From NCBI GenBank assembly GCA_903887485.1, contig CAISPV010000077.1, positions 1-50,180 of the forward strand: a stretch of 50,180 bases of DNA, in the 5' to 3' direction. The notes beneath the pieces are model-generated. The model did no database searches, had not been told where the DNA came from, and saw nothing but the letters and a program-made list of their open reading frames with translations. This DNA is from an uncultured Desulfobulbaceae bacterium. GTDB lineage: Bacteria; Desulfobacterota; Desulfobulbia; Desulfobulbales; Desulfocapsaceae. This document shows, one piece after another, positions 8,301-17,323 of this stretch (position 1 is its first letter; every line of letters starts with the position of its first letter). The position numbers and the translations under genes were made by a program.

Positions 8301-9513
8301 AGTGATAGTGATTGGCCTTGGCCTGTTGATACAGGGCCTGAATTTTCTTTTCGGTATCCGGCTTGATCGTGCTGTTCAGCCAGTAGTCGCAGAGTCCGGC
8401 AACAAGGATGGTCAGGGCGGGGGCTTTTTTATCATGAATGAGGTCGAACACGTCATCTGTGAGCTTGCTATTGCTTTGGGCGCTGAGCAGGGCGGCCAGA
8501 AAATGGTAGGCCTTTTCTTCTACCATGCCGGGAAAGAGTGACAGGGTAAGCCCGATACGGTGGGCAACAGTCTGGTTGCGGTCGGTAGTGTCTTCCTCAA
8601 GGCAGGCCAGAAGATGAAAGAGTCCTGGGGGACCAATAAAGGCCACCTTGTCATTGTCGCTGAGTTTTTGAAGGGCCTGGATGTCGTCGGCAAAAGATTG
8701 CCGGGCTTGGCTGTACTGGCCGCGCAGAAAAGAAAGAGATCCTGCGGCGCCAGTTCCGCTGAAGCTTTCTGGTTGCTCGCTGATCAGGTGTTCTGCAGCG
8801 TCCAGTTCTCCCTGGAGGAGGAGTTGGTTAAAAAGCAGGCGTTGAAAAGGGAGCCTTTCGTCGTTGTCAAGGCCCTGGAAATTTTCCTTATCTTGGAGAA
8901 ATTTTAGAATTTCCGGGAAGGACGATAATTTGGACTGGGCAAAACGAAGGGCCTGATCGGTTAAGAAAAACTGGAAGGAGGGGGCAAGAGTTCGAAACCA
9001 AACGGGATCAAAGGGATTGGTGATGACCTGGACCGTGGGGGATATGGTCGAGAAGAGTTCTTGGTCCTGGCTGCCAAGAAAATCGAGGGCGTCGTCGATA
9101 AGATCAAACTGTTGAGTATAGATCCCGATACGGAGCTCACGCATGGCCCGCCAGCAACGGGTTGTCCATTTCCCGTAATAATAGGAGACCGGGGCTTCCT
9201 GGCGGATTACTTGCGCAAAAGAGGCAAAAGTTCCTTGGGCAACCGAGATCCGGCTGAATATTTCGGTAAGCTCCGGCACGCATTGCCGTTCTTTGGTGAC
9301 GAGGCCGAGTTTCTGGAATTTATTAAAATAATGGGTGAGATTGGCCGCAGTGGGACAGCTACCCCGTGGACTCCGCATGTCCAATTTGGTAAGACAGTTA
9401 ATCAATAAGGTGATATGAGGTGGCTCACAAACAATGGACAGAAATTGAAGAAAGGTCTGCTCGAATTGGTTGAGTGTGTCATAGCGCTGCAGAAGAGGGT
9501 GTTGGTCGGTCAT
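5341..9513 (-). CDS. Large SNF2-family DNA helicase/translocase, about 1390 aa
   Basis: The C-terminal 450 residues are a complete SWI2/SNF2 ATPase: Walker A DDMGLGKT at about residue 960, DEAQ box near 1050, [15 protein letters not shown], and a helicase C domain with [26 protein letters not shown] and DRAHRIGQT. The N-terminal two thirds are mostly helical, with a stretch of TPR- or HEAT-like helices, and are not recognised; bacterial RapA/HepA-like and SWIM-type SNF2 proteins have similar long N-terminal regions. I prefer ATG 9513 ([12 protein letters not shown]) over an in-frame start at 9606 because the 31 extra residues look non-coding; ribosome sites are weak at both. Bacterial SNF2 proteins remodel nucleoprotein or recycle RNA polymerase; a defence role is possible but unsupported. 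Confidence 0.9.
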   Translation of the reverse strand: [1390 protein letters not shown]

Positions 9514-9722
9514 AGTCAATGCGGCCTTGTCCTGATTGGAAAGATCGTTGGTTCGGAAATGAAAATATGGATTGAGCTGAAAATGGCGAACATGCCATGA
9601 CACCACAGGTGTCAGTTGCTATGACATGGAAGTGGATTCAGGGCAGGAATTGAAAGAGAAACCATTGTTGGGGGTGGCAAGCCCGCAATAGTTCCTCTTT
9701 ATGGATCTCTTCAAGATGCTTT

Positions 9723-11627
9723 TCAGTTCAAGATATCTTTATTGATAGATATCTTGCTCTTTTTTTCCAGCTGTTTCAGCCAGGAAGAAAGCAACTGATC
9801 TTGTTTTTGTTTGAGTAGAGTGGCGGTATATTCTTTTCTGGTGGCAGCATTCAAACTGGCAGCTTCTGGTAATTTTCGTTCCAGAAACTGCAAGATGTAT
9901 AAATCATCTCCCACGGCCAAGGCCTCTTTGGGAAAGGAATTTTTGACGCTCAGCCGCAAGGCCTGATCAATAAGAGAAGGCGGAAGTACAGGGTCTGGAG
10001 TCGCATTGTTTTTACTCAAGGGCCCTGAGTTCTGGGCTTGCAATTTTGCCTCACTGGTCGTTTTCTCAAAATCAGCTCCTCCCTGCACCTTGGTCAGGAT
10101 GGCCGTTGCGGTCTCTTTGGCCATTTTGCGAGCCTTGGTCAACTTGTAATCTTTGGTTACTTGCTCCTTAACCTCTTCGAGCTTCGGAGGAGCTGGTTCC
10201 TGGATTGCCTCCGCAAAAAGGATGAAATAGCCGGATGGAGTTTCAATGAGTGAGCTGAGTTCACCCTGTTTCAGGGCAAAAACGGTATCCATGAACTTGG
10301 GGTCATGCTCCAGTGTTGCGGGCGGGGCGGTTCGACTGAAAAAATCAGTTGTAACAACGGTTTTGTCGGCATGTTTTCCAGCGTATGCCGGCAAGTTGCC
10401 GGCAGCAATAATGCCTTCATAGGCCTCGTTCGCCATCTGGAAAGTTACGGGTTTTGCTTGTTCGCTTTGGAGTTTTGCAATAATGGCGGCGCGAACTTCC
10501 TCTATCGATTGGGTCGTGGCGGGCATGATCTTGTCGAGCTTGATAATATGATAACCAAATTGTGTCTGGATGATATCGCTGATAGCGTTTGGTTGCATGG
10601 AGAAGACCGCATCGTCAAATTCTTTAATCATCTTACCTTTGGCAAATGTTCCCAGGTCTCCACCCTTGGTCTTGGATGGATCTTCGGAGTAAGTTGTGGC
10701 CAGCTTTGAAAAATCTTCCCCTGCGCGGGCCTTGACCAGGATTTCTTCTGCTTTTTTCCGTTGTTCCGCCCGCTTTTCCGGGGAGGCGTTTTCTTCTGCT
10801 TTCAATAAGATGTGCCTGGCCTGCCGTTTTTCGGGAACCTGGTAAGTATCCTTCTCTTTTTCGTATTGGGCCAGAACCTGTTCGGCACTGATCGTTACTT
10901 TGTCTATCTGGGCCTTGTAGGGAAAGCTGAGATAGTTCAGTTTGATTTTCTGCTTGGTCTTGTAGGTGTTTTTTTCTGTTTCAAACCAAGCAGCAAGATC
11001 TTGAGGATCAACTACTATCTTGTCATTGAAGAGATCGGGCGTAACCTTGACAACCTTGACGCTCACTGTTTCCTGATCCCGTTGATACATCTCGTTTATC
11101 TCGGTCTCACTTGCTGTGGTGGCAAAGTTATTGATAGAGGCGATCACTTTTTCGCCAAGCAGGTCATGACCGATGGAGGCCTCGAATTTATGTGGGGTCA
11201 GGCGGTTGGAGTTGAGGATGGCCTGGTAGGCATTTATGTTAAAAGCACCCTCTTGCTGGAATTGGGGCATTTTCTGGATGGTGGTCTGGATTTCAACAGG
11301 GGTTGCCATGATTCCCATGGCATTTGCGCCTTGACGCAGCAGCGCAGCCTGAGTCAATTGGTTGACAACCTGTTGCTTGACCCCGAGACCTTTGAGGATT
11401 TCGTCGGAGATGGCATCACCAAATTGCCGCCGGTAGCCGGTTATTGCCTGGTCGTAGCTCCGTTGAAATTCCTGGAAGGTGATCTCTTCATTGTTGATAG
11501 TGATGGCGGTATTCCGACTATTCATCATCTTGGTGCCCACACCCCAGAAGATAAAAACCAGGGCGATAATCAGAACCATGGCCTGAATAACGAAGGATTG
11601 TGCTTTATTGCGGAGGATTTGCAGCAT
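9723..11627 (-). CDS. ppiD: PpiD-like membrane-anchored periplasmic peptidyl-prolyl isomerase, 634 aa
   Basis: One N-terminal membrane segment (residues about 12-32, FVIQAMVLIIALVFIFWGVG) anchors the protein, followed by a SurA/PpiD-type N-terminal chaperone domain (about 40-180) and a parvulin isomerase domain at about 265-370 (ARHILLKAEE ... YSEDPSKTKGGDLGTFAKG ... QFGYHIIKLDKI). A second, degenerate parvulin-like segment and a helical tail follow. PpiD helps nascent proteins fold as they leave the Sec translocon. Length agrees with E. coli PpiD (about 620 aa). The gene stands alone on the minus strand, divergent from purL. The ribosome site before ATG 11627 is weak, but the membrane anchor fixes the start. 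Confidence 0.88.
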   Translation of the reverse strand: MLQILRNKAQSFVIQAMVLIIALVFIFWGVGTKMMNSRNTAITINNEEITFQEFQRSYDQAITGYRRQFGDAISDEILKGLGVKQQVVNQLTQAALLRQGANAMGIMATPVEIQTTIQKMPQFQQEGAFNINAYQAILNSNRLTPHKFEASIGHDLLGEKVIASINNFATTASETEINEMYQRDQETVSVKVVKVTPDLFNDKIVVDPQDLAAWFETEKNTYKTKQKIKLNYLSFPYKAQIDKVTISAEQVLAQYEKEKDTYQVPEKRQARHILLKAEENASPEKRAEQRKKAEEILVKARAGEDFSKLATTYSEDPSKTKGGDLGTFAKGKMIKEFDDAVFSMQPNAISDIIQTQFGYHIIKLDKIMPATTQSIEEVRAAIIAKLQSEQAKPVTFQMANEAYEGIIAAGNLPAYAGKHADKTVVTTDFFSRTAPPATLEHDPKFMDTVFALKQGELSSLIETPSGYFILFAEAIQEPAPPKLEEVKEQVTKDYKLTKARKMAKETATAILTKVQGGADFEKTTSEAKLQAQNSGPLSKNNATPDPVLPPSLIDQALRLSVKNSFPKEALAVGDDLYILQFLERKLPEAASLNAATRKEYTATLLKQKQDQLLSSWLKQLEKKSKISINKDILN

Positions 11628-12101
11628 GGCAATACTCTGGAAAAAGGGTTGTTCCTGCCTGGTAGCAAAAAGGTAGGATTGATTGTCATGCCAAAAGCAT
11701 GCTAAATGAAATGCAGAATATTATAAATTTACTCTTTCTCACCTTTCTCTGCAAGGAAAAAGGCGGAACGGCCGTCCGTCCGGCGGATAACATGCAAGGA
11801 GCCGTTCTGGCCATTTAGGTGGCCCTGTGATTTATTGACAGCGGCTTGGTGAATCGTGTGGACAATAAAAAACATCTGTATTGTTTTTTTGTATTCTTTG
11901 CGGTTATTTTTGCGCATTGAGGAGAAAAGTTACAACAGGAGAATGCAAGGGGTTTCAGGACAATGGGTTTCATGATACAGTTGAACTGCTGTGTTAAAAA
12001 AATATGATGTCAGACTTGGCGTGTCTCCATGGCTTGCCATTTCTGTTGAAGGATCTTTGAGCTTCGGGTTTGGGGATAACCGAGCAAGGAAAAGGGAAAA
12101 A
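11628..12101. promoter_or_regulatory. Intergenic region with purL promoter
   Basis: Between divergent ppiD and purL. TTGAAC at 11981-11986, a 16-base spacer and TATGAT at 12003-12008 form a good sigma-70 promoter, predicting transcription from about 12015, after any upstream in-frame start and before ATG 12102. A 62-codon minus-strand frame (11729-11917) has no ribosome site and is not called. No other feature seen. Confidence 0.6.
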
Positions 12102-15100
12102 ATGGGATCGAGAGTTACGCAGTTATATCGCAGGATTGATGAGGGCCGGGCCTATTGCTTTAATGTGGAATCCACCCGGCAGTTGACCGCGACCGAGATG
12201 GAGTGTCTGCGGCTGGTGCTGGCCGATGGTTTTCTTCCGGAAACGGTATCGCTTACGCCGCTGCTTCAGGGTGAGCGGGTAGTCGAGGTGGGGCCGCGGC
12301 TCAATTTCGCCACGGCCTGGTCATCGAATATGGTTTCTATCTGCAGGGCTACCGGTATTGACTGTGTGACCAGGGTGGAGCGGTCGCGTCGCTATCTGGT
12401 GCCGGATGGCCAGGACGTGCAGGCCTTTATCGCCAGCCACCATGACCGGATGACCGAGTGTCCGTATCCAGAAACCTTGCACACCTTCGAGACCGGAGTC
12501 GTGCCGGAGGCGGTCTATGAAGTGGATCTCAAGGGCGGCGGGCCGGATGCTCTGCTCACTATCCCCGGCATCTCCATGGACGAGTGGGATCGCAATTTTT
12601 ATTACGACTATTTTGTTACCAAGCATGACCGGAATCCGACCATTGTCGAGATCCTCGATCTCAATAATGCCAACTCCGAGCATTCCCGTCATGGTTTTTT
12701 CAAGGGTAAACAGGTGATTGACGGCCAGGAGCAGGAGCAGACCCTGTTCGAGCTGGTCATTGACACCCTGACCGCCAATCCCAAGGGCTCAGTGATTGCC
12801 TTTAAGGATAACTCCAGCGTGGTTGAGGGCTATGATATCAAGACCCTCCATCCATCTCGGCCGGGAGAGCCTTCCGCTTTTGGGGTCAAGGATGTCCGTT
12901 ATCATCCCTTGCTTACTGCTGAAACCCATAACTTCCCCACCGGTGTCGCTCCCTTTCCAGGCGCTGAAACCGGGACCGGCGGCAGGATCCGCGATGTCCA
13001 GGGTACGGGCAGGGGTGGTTTCGTCATCGCCGGCACTGCCGGTTATTGCGTGGGCAATCTCCATATCCCCGGCTATGCCATGAGCTGGGAAAATAAGTAT
13101 CCCTGTTCCGATAATCTGGCGTCAGCCCTGCAGATTGAGATCGATGCCAGCAATGGCGCCTCGGATTACGGTAATAAGTTCGGCGAGCCGCTGATCCAGG
13201 GATTTACCCGTTCCTTTGATCTGCGTCTGGCGAATGGCGAGCGTTGGGGCTATCTGAAACCGATCATGTTCACCGCCGGTGTGGGTCAGATTGATGACCG
13301 GCATACCCAAAAGAATAAAGAGCAGAAAGGCATGCTCATTGTTCAGGTGGGCGGGCCTGCCTATCGGGTCGGCTTTGGTGGCGGCGCCGCTTCCAGTATG
13401 CTGCAGGGGGAAAATGCCTCGGAACTTGACTTCAATGCGGTGCAGCGCGGCGATGCCGAGATGGAACAGAAAATGAACCGGGTCATTCGCGCTTGCAACG
13501 AGATGGGCGACCAGACCCTGATTGATGTGATCCATGATCAGGGTGCGGGCGGGCCTGCCAATGTGCTGAAGGAGTTGGTGGAGAAATCCGGCGGCCGGGT
13601 GGAGGTCCGCAATATCAGGGTGGGCGATCCCACCATGTCGGTGCTGGAGATCTATGTTGCCGAATACCAGGAGCGTAACGGCTTCCTGATCCGCCCGGAG
13701 AATATCGAGCAGTTTCAGGCCATCTGTGCCCGGGAAAAGGTGAATTGCGAGGTGCTGGGCGAGGTCACCGGTGACCTGCGTTTTGTCCTCCATGACGCGG
13801 CCGATGACTCCACGCCGGTGGATATCGAGCTCGATGTCCTGCTCGGCAATATCCCGCAGAAGACCTTTACGGATGCGCGGCGTGATCCTGGTCTGCAACC
13901 CCTGGTCCTGCCTCAAAACCTGAGCGTGACCTCGGCCCTGCATGATGTGTTGCGGCTGCTGTCGGTGGGTTCCAAGCGTTTTTTGACCAACAAGGTGGAT
14001 CGCGCGGTCTCCGGCCTTATTGCCCGGCAGCAGTGTTGCGGCCCGCTCCAGCTTCCGGTCAGCGATGTGGCCGTGGTGGCCCAGAGCCATTTCGGCCTGA
14101 CCGGGATCGCAACGGCCATTGGTGAGCAGCCGATCAAGATGCTGGTTGATCCGGCGGCAGGCGCCAGGATGGCCGTGGGCGAGGCCCTGACCAATCTGGT
14201 CTGGGCCGGGATCGAGGATCTGGAGCAGGTCAAGTGTTCGGCCAACTGGATGTGGGCCCCCAAGCTGCCTGGTGAGGGCGCGGCTATTTATGACGCGGCC
14301 CGGGCCATGCGCGATGCCATGGTCGCCATCGGTATCGCCGTAGATGGCGGCAAGGACAGTCTGTCCATGGCCACTATGGTGGCTGGCGAGACGGTGAAAT
14401 CCCCCCGTCAGCTGGTTATTTCGGTCTATGCGGCGGTGCCTGATATCAGGGCGGTGATCACCCCGGATATCAAGGAGCCGGGCAGTGTGCTGGTGCTCAT
14501 TGATCTATCTGGCGGTAAAAACCGGCTGGGCGGCACGGCCCTGGCCCAGGTACAGGGACAGCTTGGCAACGAGAGCCCGGACATGGATGATCCTCGTCAG
14601 TTCAAACGGGCCTTTGGCGCAGTGCAAGAGCTTATTCGCCGGCACCTGATCCTGGCTGGCCATGATCGCAGTGACGGCGGTCTGATCACCACCCTGCTGG
14701 AGATGGCTTTCAGTGGCAACTGTGGCCTGGAGATTGATCTTGCGAGCAGCGATTCGGCCCTGACCTCTCTGTTTACGGAGGAGTTGGGTCTGGTTGTCGA
14801 GTGCCGGCAGGATGATCTGGATGTGCTTGCGGCCCTGCTGACTGCCAGTGATATCCCCCATGGCGTTATCGGTAGGAGTACTGTTGCCAAACAGATCCAT
14901 GTCCACTGCAATGGTGAAGTGGTGCTTGATGAAAAGATGCAGACCCTGCGCCAGATCTGGGAGGAGACCAGTTATCAGCTCGAACGGCTGCAGATGAATC
15001 CCGTCTGTGCCGAAGAAGAAAAAGCAAATATCGCTGATCGCCAGGGGCCGGCCTATCATTTGAGCTTTACGCCGGAACTTACCCCTTCCCATATCCTCGA

Positions 15101-15905
15101 GAAAAAGGAGAAGCCGAGAGTCGCCATCCTCCGTGATGAGGGATCCAACTCTGACCGTGAGATGACCTCCGCCTTTTACGCCGCCGGATTTGAACCCTGG
15201 GATATCTGCATGAACGACCTGCTGGCCGGCAGGATCACCCTTGACGGTTTTCGGGGGCTGGCGGCAGTGGGTGGTTTTTCCTATGGCGATGTCCCTGAGT
15301 CGGCCAAGGGCTGGGCGGCTACCATTCTCTTTAATGAACAGCTCAAGACCATGTTCAATGAATTCTATAACCGGCCCGACACCTTTACCCTCGGGATCTG
15401 TAACGGCTGCCAGCTCTTCGGTTTGCTGGGTTGGGTGCCATGGCAGGGGATAGCGCCTGCCAGCCAACCCCGATTTGCCCACAATACCTCGGGCCGCTTT
15501 GAATCGCGCTGGGTGACGGTCAAGGTCCAGCCCTCAAAGGCGATCATGTTCAAGGGCATGGAGGATCTGGTATTCGGCATCCATCTCGATCATGGCGAGG
15601 GTCGGCTCCATTTTCCTGATCCCGCAGTGCGGCAGCAGGTGGAGGCGGGCAACATGACCCCCATGGTCTATGTTGATGACAGCGGTCAGGCCACCGAGGC
15701 CTATCCCTTTAACCCCAACGGCTCACCGGACGGCCTGGCCGCTCTCTGTTCGCCGGATGGCCGTCATCTGGCCCTGATGCCCCATCCCGAGCGGGCCTTC
15801 CTGCCATGGCAGCTCCATTATCTGCCGGAGTCGATGAAGGATATCCAGGCCTCGCCCTGGCTCAAGATGTTCCAGAACGCCTATACGTGGTGCATGAATG
15901 AGTAA
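12102..15905 (+). CDS. purL: Phosphoribosylformylglycinamidine synthase, single-chain, 1267 aa
   Basis: Converts FGAR, glutamine and ATP to FGAM in purine synthesis. The order is that of the large PurL: PurS-like N-terminal domain (about 1-140), linker, two AIRS-type ATP-binding halves (for example NFPTGVAPFPGAETGTGGRI and the second half around DGGKDSLSMAT), and a C-terminal class I glutaminase. The glutaminase has its nucleophile Cys1100 in GICNGCQ and the HPER dyad segment (MPHPERAF). An upstream in-frame start exists at 11991, but I chose ATG 12102: it has an AAGGAAAAGGG ribosome site and the promoter lies inside the longer frame. Length matches the E. coli enzyme (1295 aa). Followed by an ArsA-like gene 53 bases downstream. 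Confidence 0.95.
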   Translation: MGSRVTQLYRRIDEGRAYCFNVESTRQLTATEMECLRLVLADGFLPETVSLTPLLQGERVVEVGPRLNFATAWSSNMVSICRATGIDCVTRVERSRRYLVPDGQDVQAFIASHHDRMTECPYPETLHTFETGVVPEAVYEVDLKGGGPDALLTIPGISMDEWDRNFYYDYFVTKHDRNPTIVEILDLNNANSEHSRHGFFKGKQVIDGQEQEQTLFELVIDTLTANPKGSVIAFKDNSSVVEGYDIKTLHPSRPGEPSAFGVKDVRYHPLLTAETHNFPTGVAPFPGAETGTGGRIRDVQGTGRGGFVIAGTAGYCVGNLHIPGYAMSWENKYPCSDNLASALQIEIDASNGASDYGNKFGEPLIQGFTRSFDLRLANGERWGYLKPIMFTAGVGQIDDRHTQKNKEQKGMLIVQVGGPAYRVGFGGGAASSMLQGENASELDFNAVQRGDAEMEQKMNRVIRACNEMGDQTLIDVIHDQGAGGPANVLKELVEKSGGRVEVRNIRVGDPTMSVLEIYVAEYQERNGFLIRPENIEQFQAICAREKVNCEVLGEVTGDLRFVLHDAADDSTPVDIELDVLLGNIPQKTFTDARRDPGLQPLVLPQNLSVTSALHDVLRLLSVGSKRFLTNKVDRAVSGLIARQQCCGPLQLPVSDVAVVAQSHFGLTGIATAIGEQPIKMLVDPAAGARMAVGEALTNLVWAGIEDLEQVKCSANWMWAPKLPGEGAAIYDAARAMRDAMVAIGIAVDGGKDSLSMATMVAGETVKSPRQLVISVYAAVPDIRAVITPDIKEPGSVLVLIDLSGGKNRLGGTALAQVQGQLGNESPDMDDPRQFKRAFGAVQELIRRHLILAGHDRSDGGLITTLLEMAFSGNCGLEIDLASSDSALTSLFTEELGLVVECRQDDLDVLAALLTASDIPHGVIGRSTVAKQIHVHCNGEVVLDEKMQTLRQIWEETSYQLERLQMNPVCAEEEKANIADRQGPAYHLSFTPELTPSHILEKKEKPRVAILRDEGSNSDREMTSAFYAAGFEPWDICMNDLLAGRITLDGFRGLAAVGGFSYGDVPESAKGWAATILFNEQLKTMFNEFYNRPDTFTLGICNGCQLFGLLGWVPWQGIAPASQPRFAHNTSGRFESRWVTVKVQPSKAIMFKGMEDLVFGIHLDHGEGRLHFPDPAVRQQVEAGNMTPMVYVDDSGQATEAYPFNPNGSPDGLAALCSPDGRHLALMPHPERAFLPWQLHYLPESMKDIQASPWLKMFQNAYTWCMNE

Positions 15906-15958
15906 GGACGACAGTCCTGGGGAATGATGGCGCGATCTTTGCTGATGGGGTTGCAGGC

Positions 15959-16840
15959 ATGACCAGGATCGAGATGTTTACCGGCAAAGGCGGGGTCGGG
16001 AAGACGACGATGGCGGTTGCCACTGCCTTAAAATATGCCCAATCCGGTAAAACGCTGCTGATCTCGACAGACCCTTCCGGTTCTCTCTCGGAGATCTTTT
16101 CTCAGGCCTTAGACCAGCAGGTGACTGAGGTGGCGAGCAACCTTGATGCCGTTGAGCTGACCCGGAAACTGGTTCTTGATCTCTGGCGGGAAAAATTTGG
16201 GGATGAGATCTACACGGTCTTGTCCTCTTTCCTGCCGGTTGGACGGGAGATTATCGACTATATCGAAGGGGCTCCGGGGATTGAGGACGAGTTTATGCTC
16301 GATTATCTCCTGACCAAAGCGCAAAGCAATATCTACCAGACAATTGTCTGGGATACGGCGCCGACGGTAACCACCCTCAACCTGCTTTTCATTCAGCAGC
16401 TTTTTTACACCCATCTCACCCAGGCCCAGAAGGTGTATCTGAAGGTTAAGGGTGTCTTCACCCACGTTGACCCACTTGCCTTGATCAACAAGTGGCAACA
16501 GCTGACGGCGCAGATCATAGCCATGCTGCAATCAGAAACCACTGCCTGGGTGGTTGCCAACCCGGAGCGTTTGCCGGTGGAACAGGCGCTCAACATTGCG
16601 GCCTCGCTGACCGCCTTTGGCATCAAGGTGAATGGTTTTATTCTCAATAAAATGCTTCCCCTTGAGCTGTGTAACACCCATCCTTTCTGGCAGGCAAAGT
16701 TTGAGTCGCAGCAGCGCTGGCGGGAGAGGCTGTTGCAGGCGGCTGATGGCCAGAGGGTTACAGAGATTCCGGAACTGTCCGGCGAGAAGATGGCCCACGG
16801 TTTCCTGGCAGAGGTTTCAGAGCTTCTGGGAAAACCGTGA
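15959..16840 (+). CDS. ArsA/Get3-family anion-transporting-type ATPase, 293 aa
   Basis: Starts with the deviant Walker A FTGKGGVGKTTMAVATAL (residues 7-24) of the SIMIBI ArsA/Get3/MinD class and the switch-like STDPSGSLSEIF (residues 37-48). IVWDTAPTVTTLNLL at about 125-140 is the Walker B/switch II equivalent. At 293 residues it holds one ATPase unit, unlike the duplicated ArsA of arsenic operons, and no arsenite efflux gene is near. Single-domain bacterial members have mixed or unknown roles. Begins with ATG 15959 behind a weak GGGG ribosome site. Downstream the sequence changes abruptly to toxin-antitoxin remnants, so its 3' end marks the left border of the accessory block. Confidence 0.82.
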   Translation: MTRIEMFTGKGGVGKTTMAVATALKYAQSGKTLLISTDPSGSLSEIFSQALDQQVTEVASNLDAVELTRKLVLDLWREKFGDEIYTVLSSFLPVGREIIDYIEGAPGIEDEFMLDYLLTKAQSNIYQTIVWDTAPTVTTLNLLFIQQLFYTHLTQAQKVYLKVKGVFTHVDPLALINKWQQLTAQIIAMLQSETTAWVVANPERLPVEQALNIAASLTAFGIKVNGFILNKMLPLELCNTHPFWQAKFESQQRWRERLLQAADGQRVTEIPELSGEKMAHGFLAEVSELLGKP

Positions 16841-16841
16841 T

Positions 16842-16955
16842 CAGCATTCCCATCGGTTGCGGGTTGGACGTTACCGGGTAATGTTTGAGGCAGACGGGGA
16901 CGTACGCATTATTCGTATAGAAGAGGTGAAAAAACGCGATGATCGAACCTACTAA
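16842..16955 (+). pseudogene. RelE/HigB-type toxin remnant (C-terminal ~37 residues)
   Basis: In the frame ending at TAA 16953-16955 the sequence reads HRLRVGRYRVMFEADGDV, then IIRIEEVKKRDDRTY. This is the typical C-terminal strand pair of RelE-superfamily mRNA interferases (xLRVGxYRVxFE ... VxxRxxxY). Everything before it in this frame is the shadow of the ArsA-like gene, so the first 50 or so residues are missing and no start codon fits. Its stop overlaps the antitoxin start by 17 bases, the usual toxin-first layout. The toxin is therefore dead unless a start further upstream is used. Confidence 0.75.
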
Positions 16956-17304
16956 AATTCAACCGATCTACCAGGGCGGGGTGCCTGCTTTCGTGGTTAT
17001 CCCTTTTGCTGATTTTGCCCGTGAACATCCGGTCGAAGCAGCGCAAATAAAACTACAAACTCCCCGAATTCCTGAAGGAGATTACATCCCCCATGAGGTC
17101 GTCGGCCTGCATGTGCAGAATGGCCTTCCGCTGGTCCGCGCCTGGCGGGAATATCTTGGCCTTACTCAGGTCGAGGTTGCAGAACGGGCCGGGATCACCC
17201 AGGCCGCGCTTTCCCAGATGGAGTCGGGTGAGGTGAAACTGCGCAAGGCTACACGGGAAAAGCTGGCGCTGGCCATGGGCCTAATCCCTGAACAGTTGAG
17301 ATAA
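16939..17304 (+). CDS. Xre-family antitoxin, 121 aa
   Basis: The C-terminal half is a clear Cro/CI helix-turn-helix: WREYLGLTQVEVAERAGITQ, AALSQMESGEVKLRKATREK. The N-terminal half (MIEPTKIQPIYQGGVPAFVV ...) resembles the toxin-binding part of antitoxins paired with RelE/HigB toxins. ATG 16939 follows a GAAGAGGTG ribosome site and overlaps the end of the toxin remnant. The antitoxin frame is intact while its toxin is broken, so it is an orphan that may still repress its own promoter or protect against a related toxin elsewhere. Confidence 0.82.
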   Translation: MIEPTKIQPIYQGGVPAFVVIPFADFAREHPVEAAQIKLQTPRIPEGDYIPHEVVGLHVQNGLPLVRAWREYLGLTQVEVAERAGITQAALSQMESGEVKLRKATREKLALAMGLIPEQLR

Positions 17305-17323
17305 TCGACCCTGCCGGTACTCC

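Noticed and set aside
11729-11917. 62-codon minus-strand frame upstream of ppiD
   Set aside because: No ribosome site before its ATG and no family resemblance.
13122-14090. Long minus-strand frame (322 codons) inside purL
   Set aside because: Exact antisense of a conserved PurL region; composition is a frame shadow and no family resembles it.
15959-16840. Arsenite-resistance operon (ArsA)
   Set aside because: Only a single-domain ATPase; no arsB, arsD, acr3 or arsR nearby.
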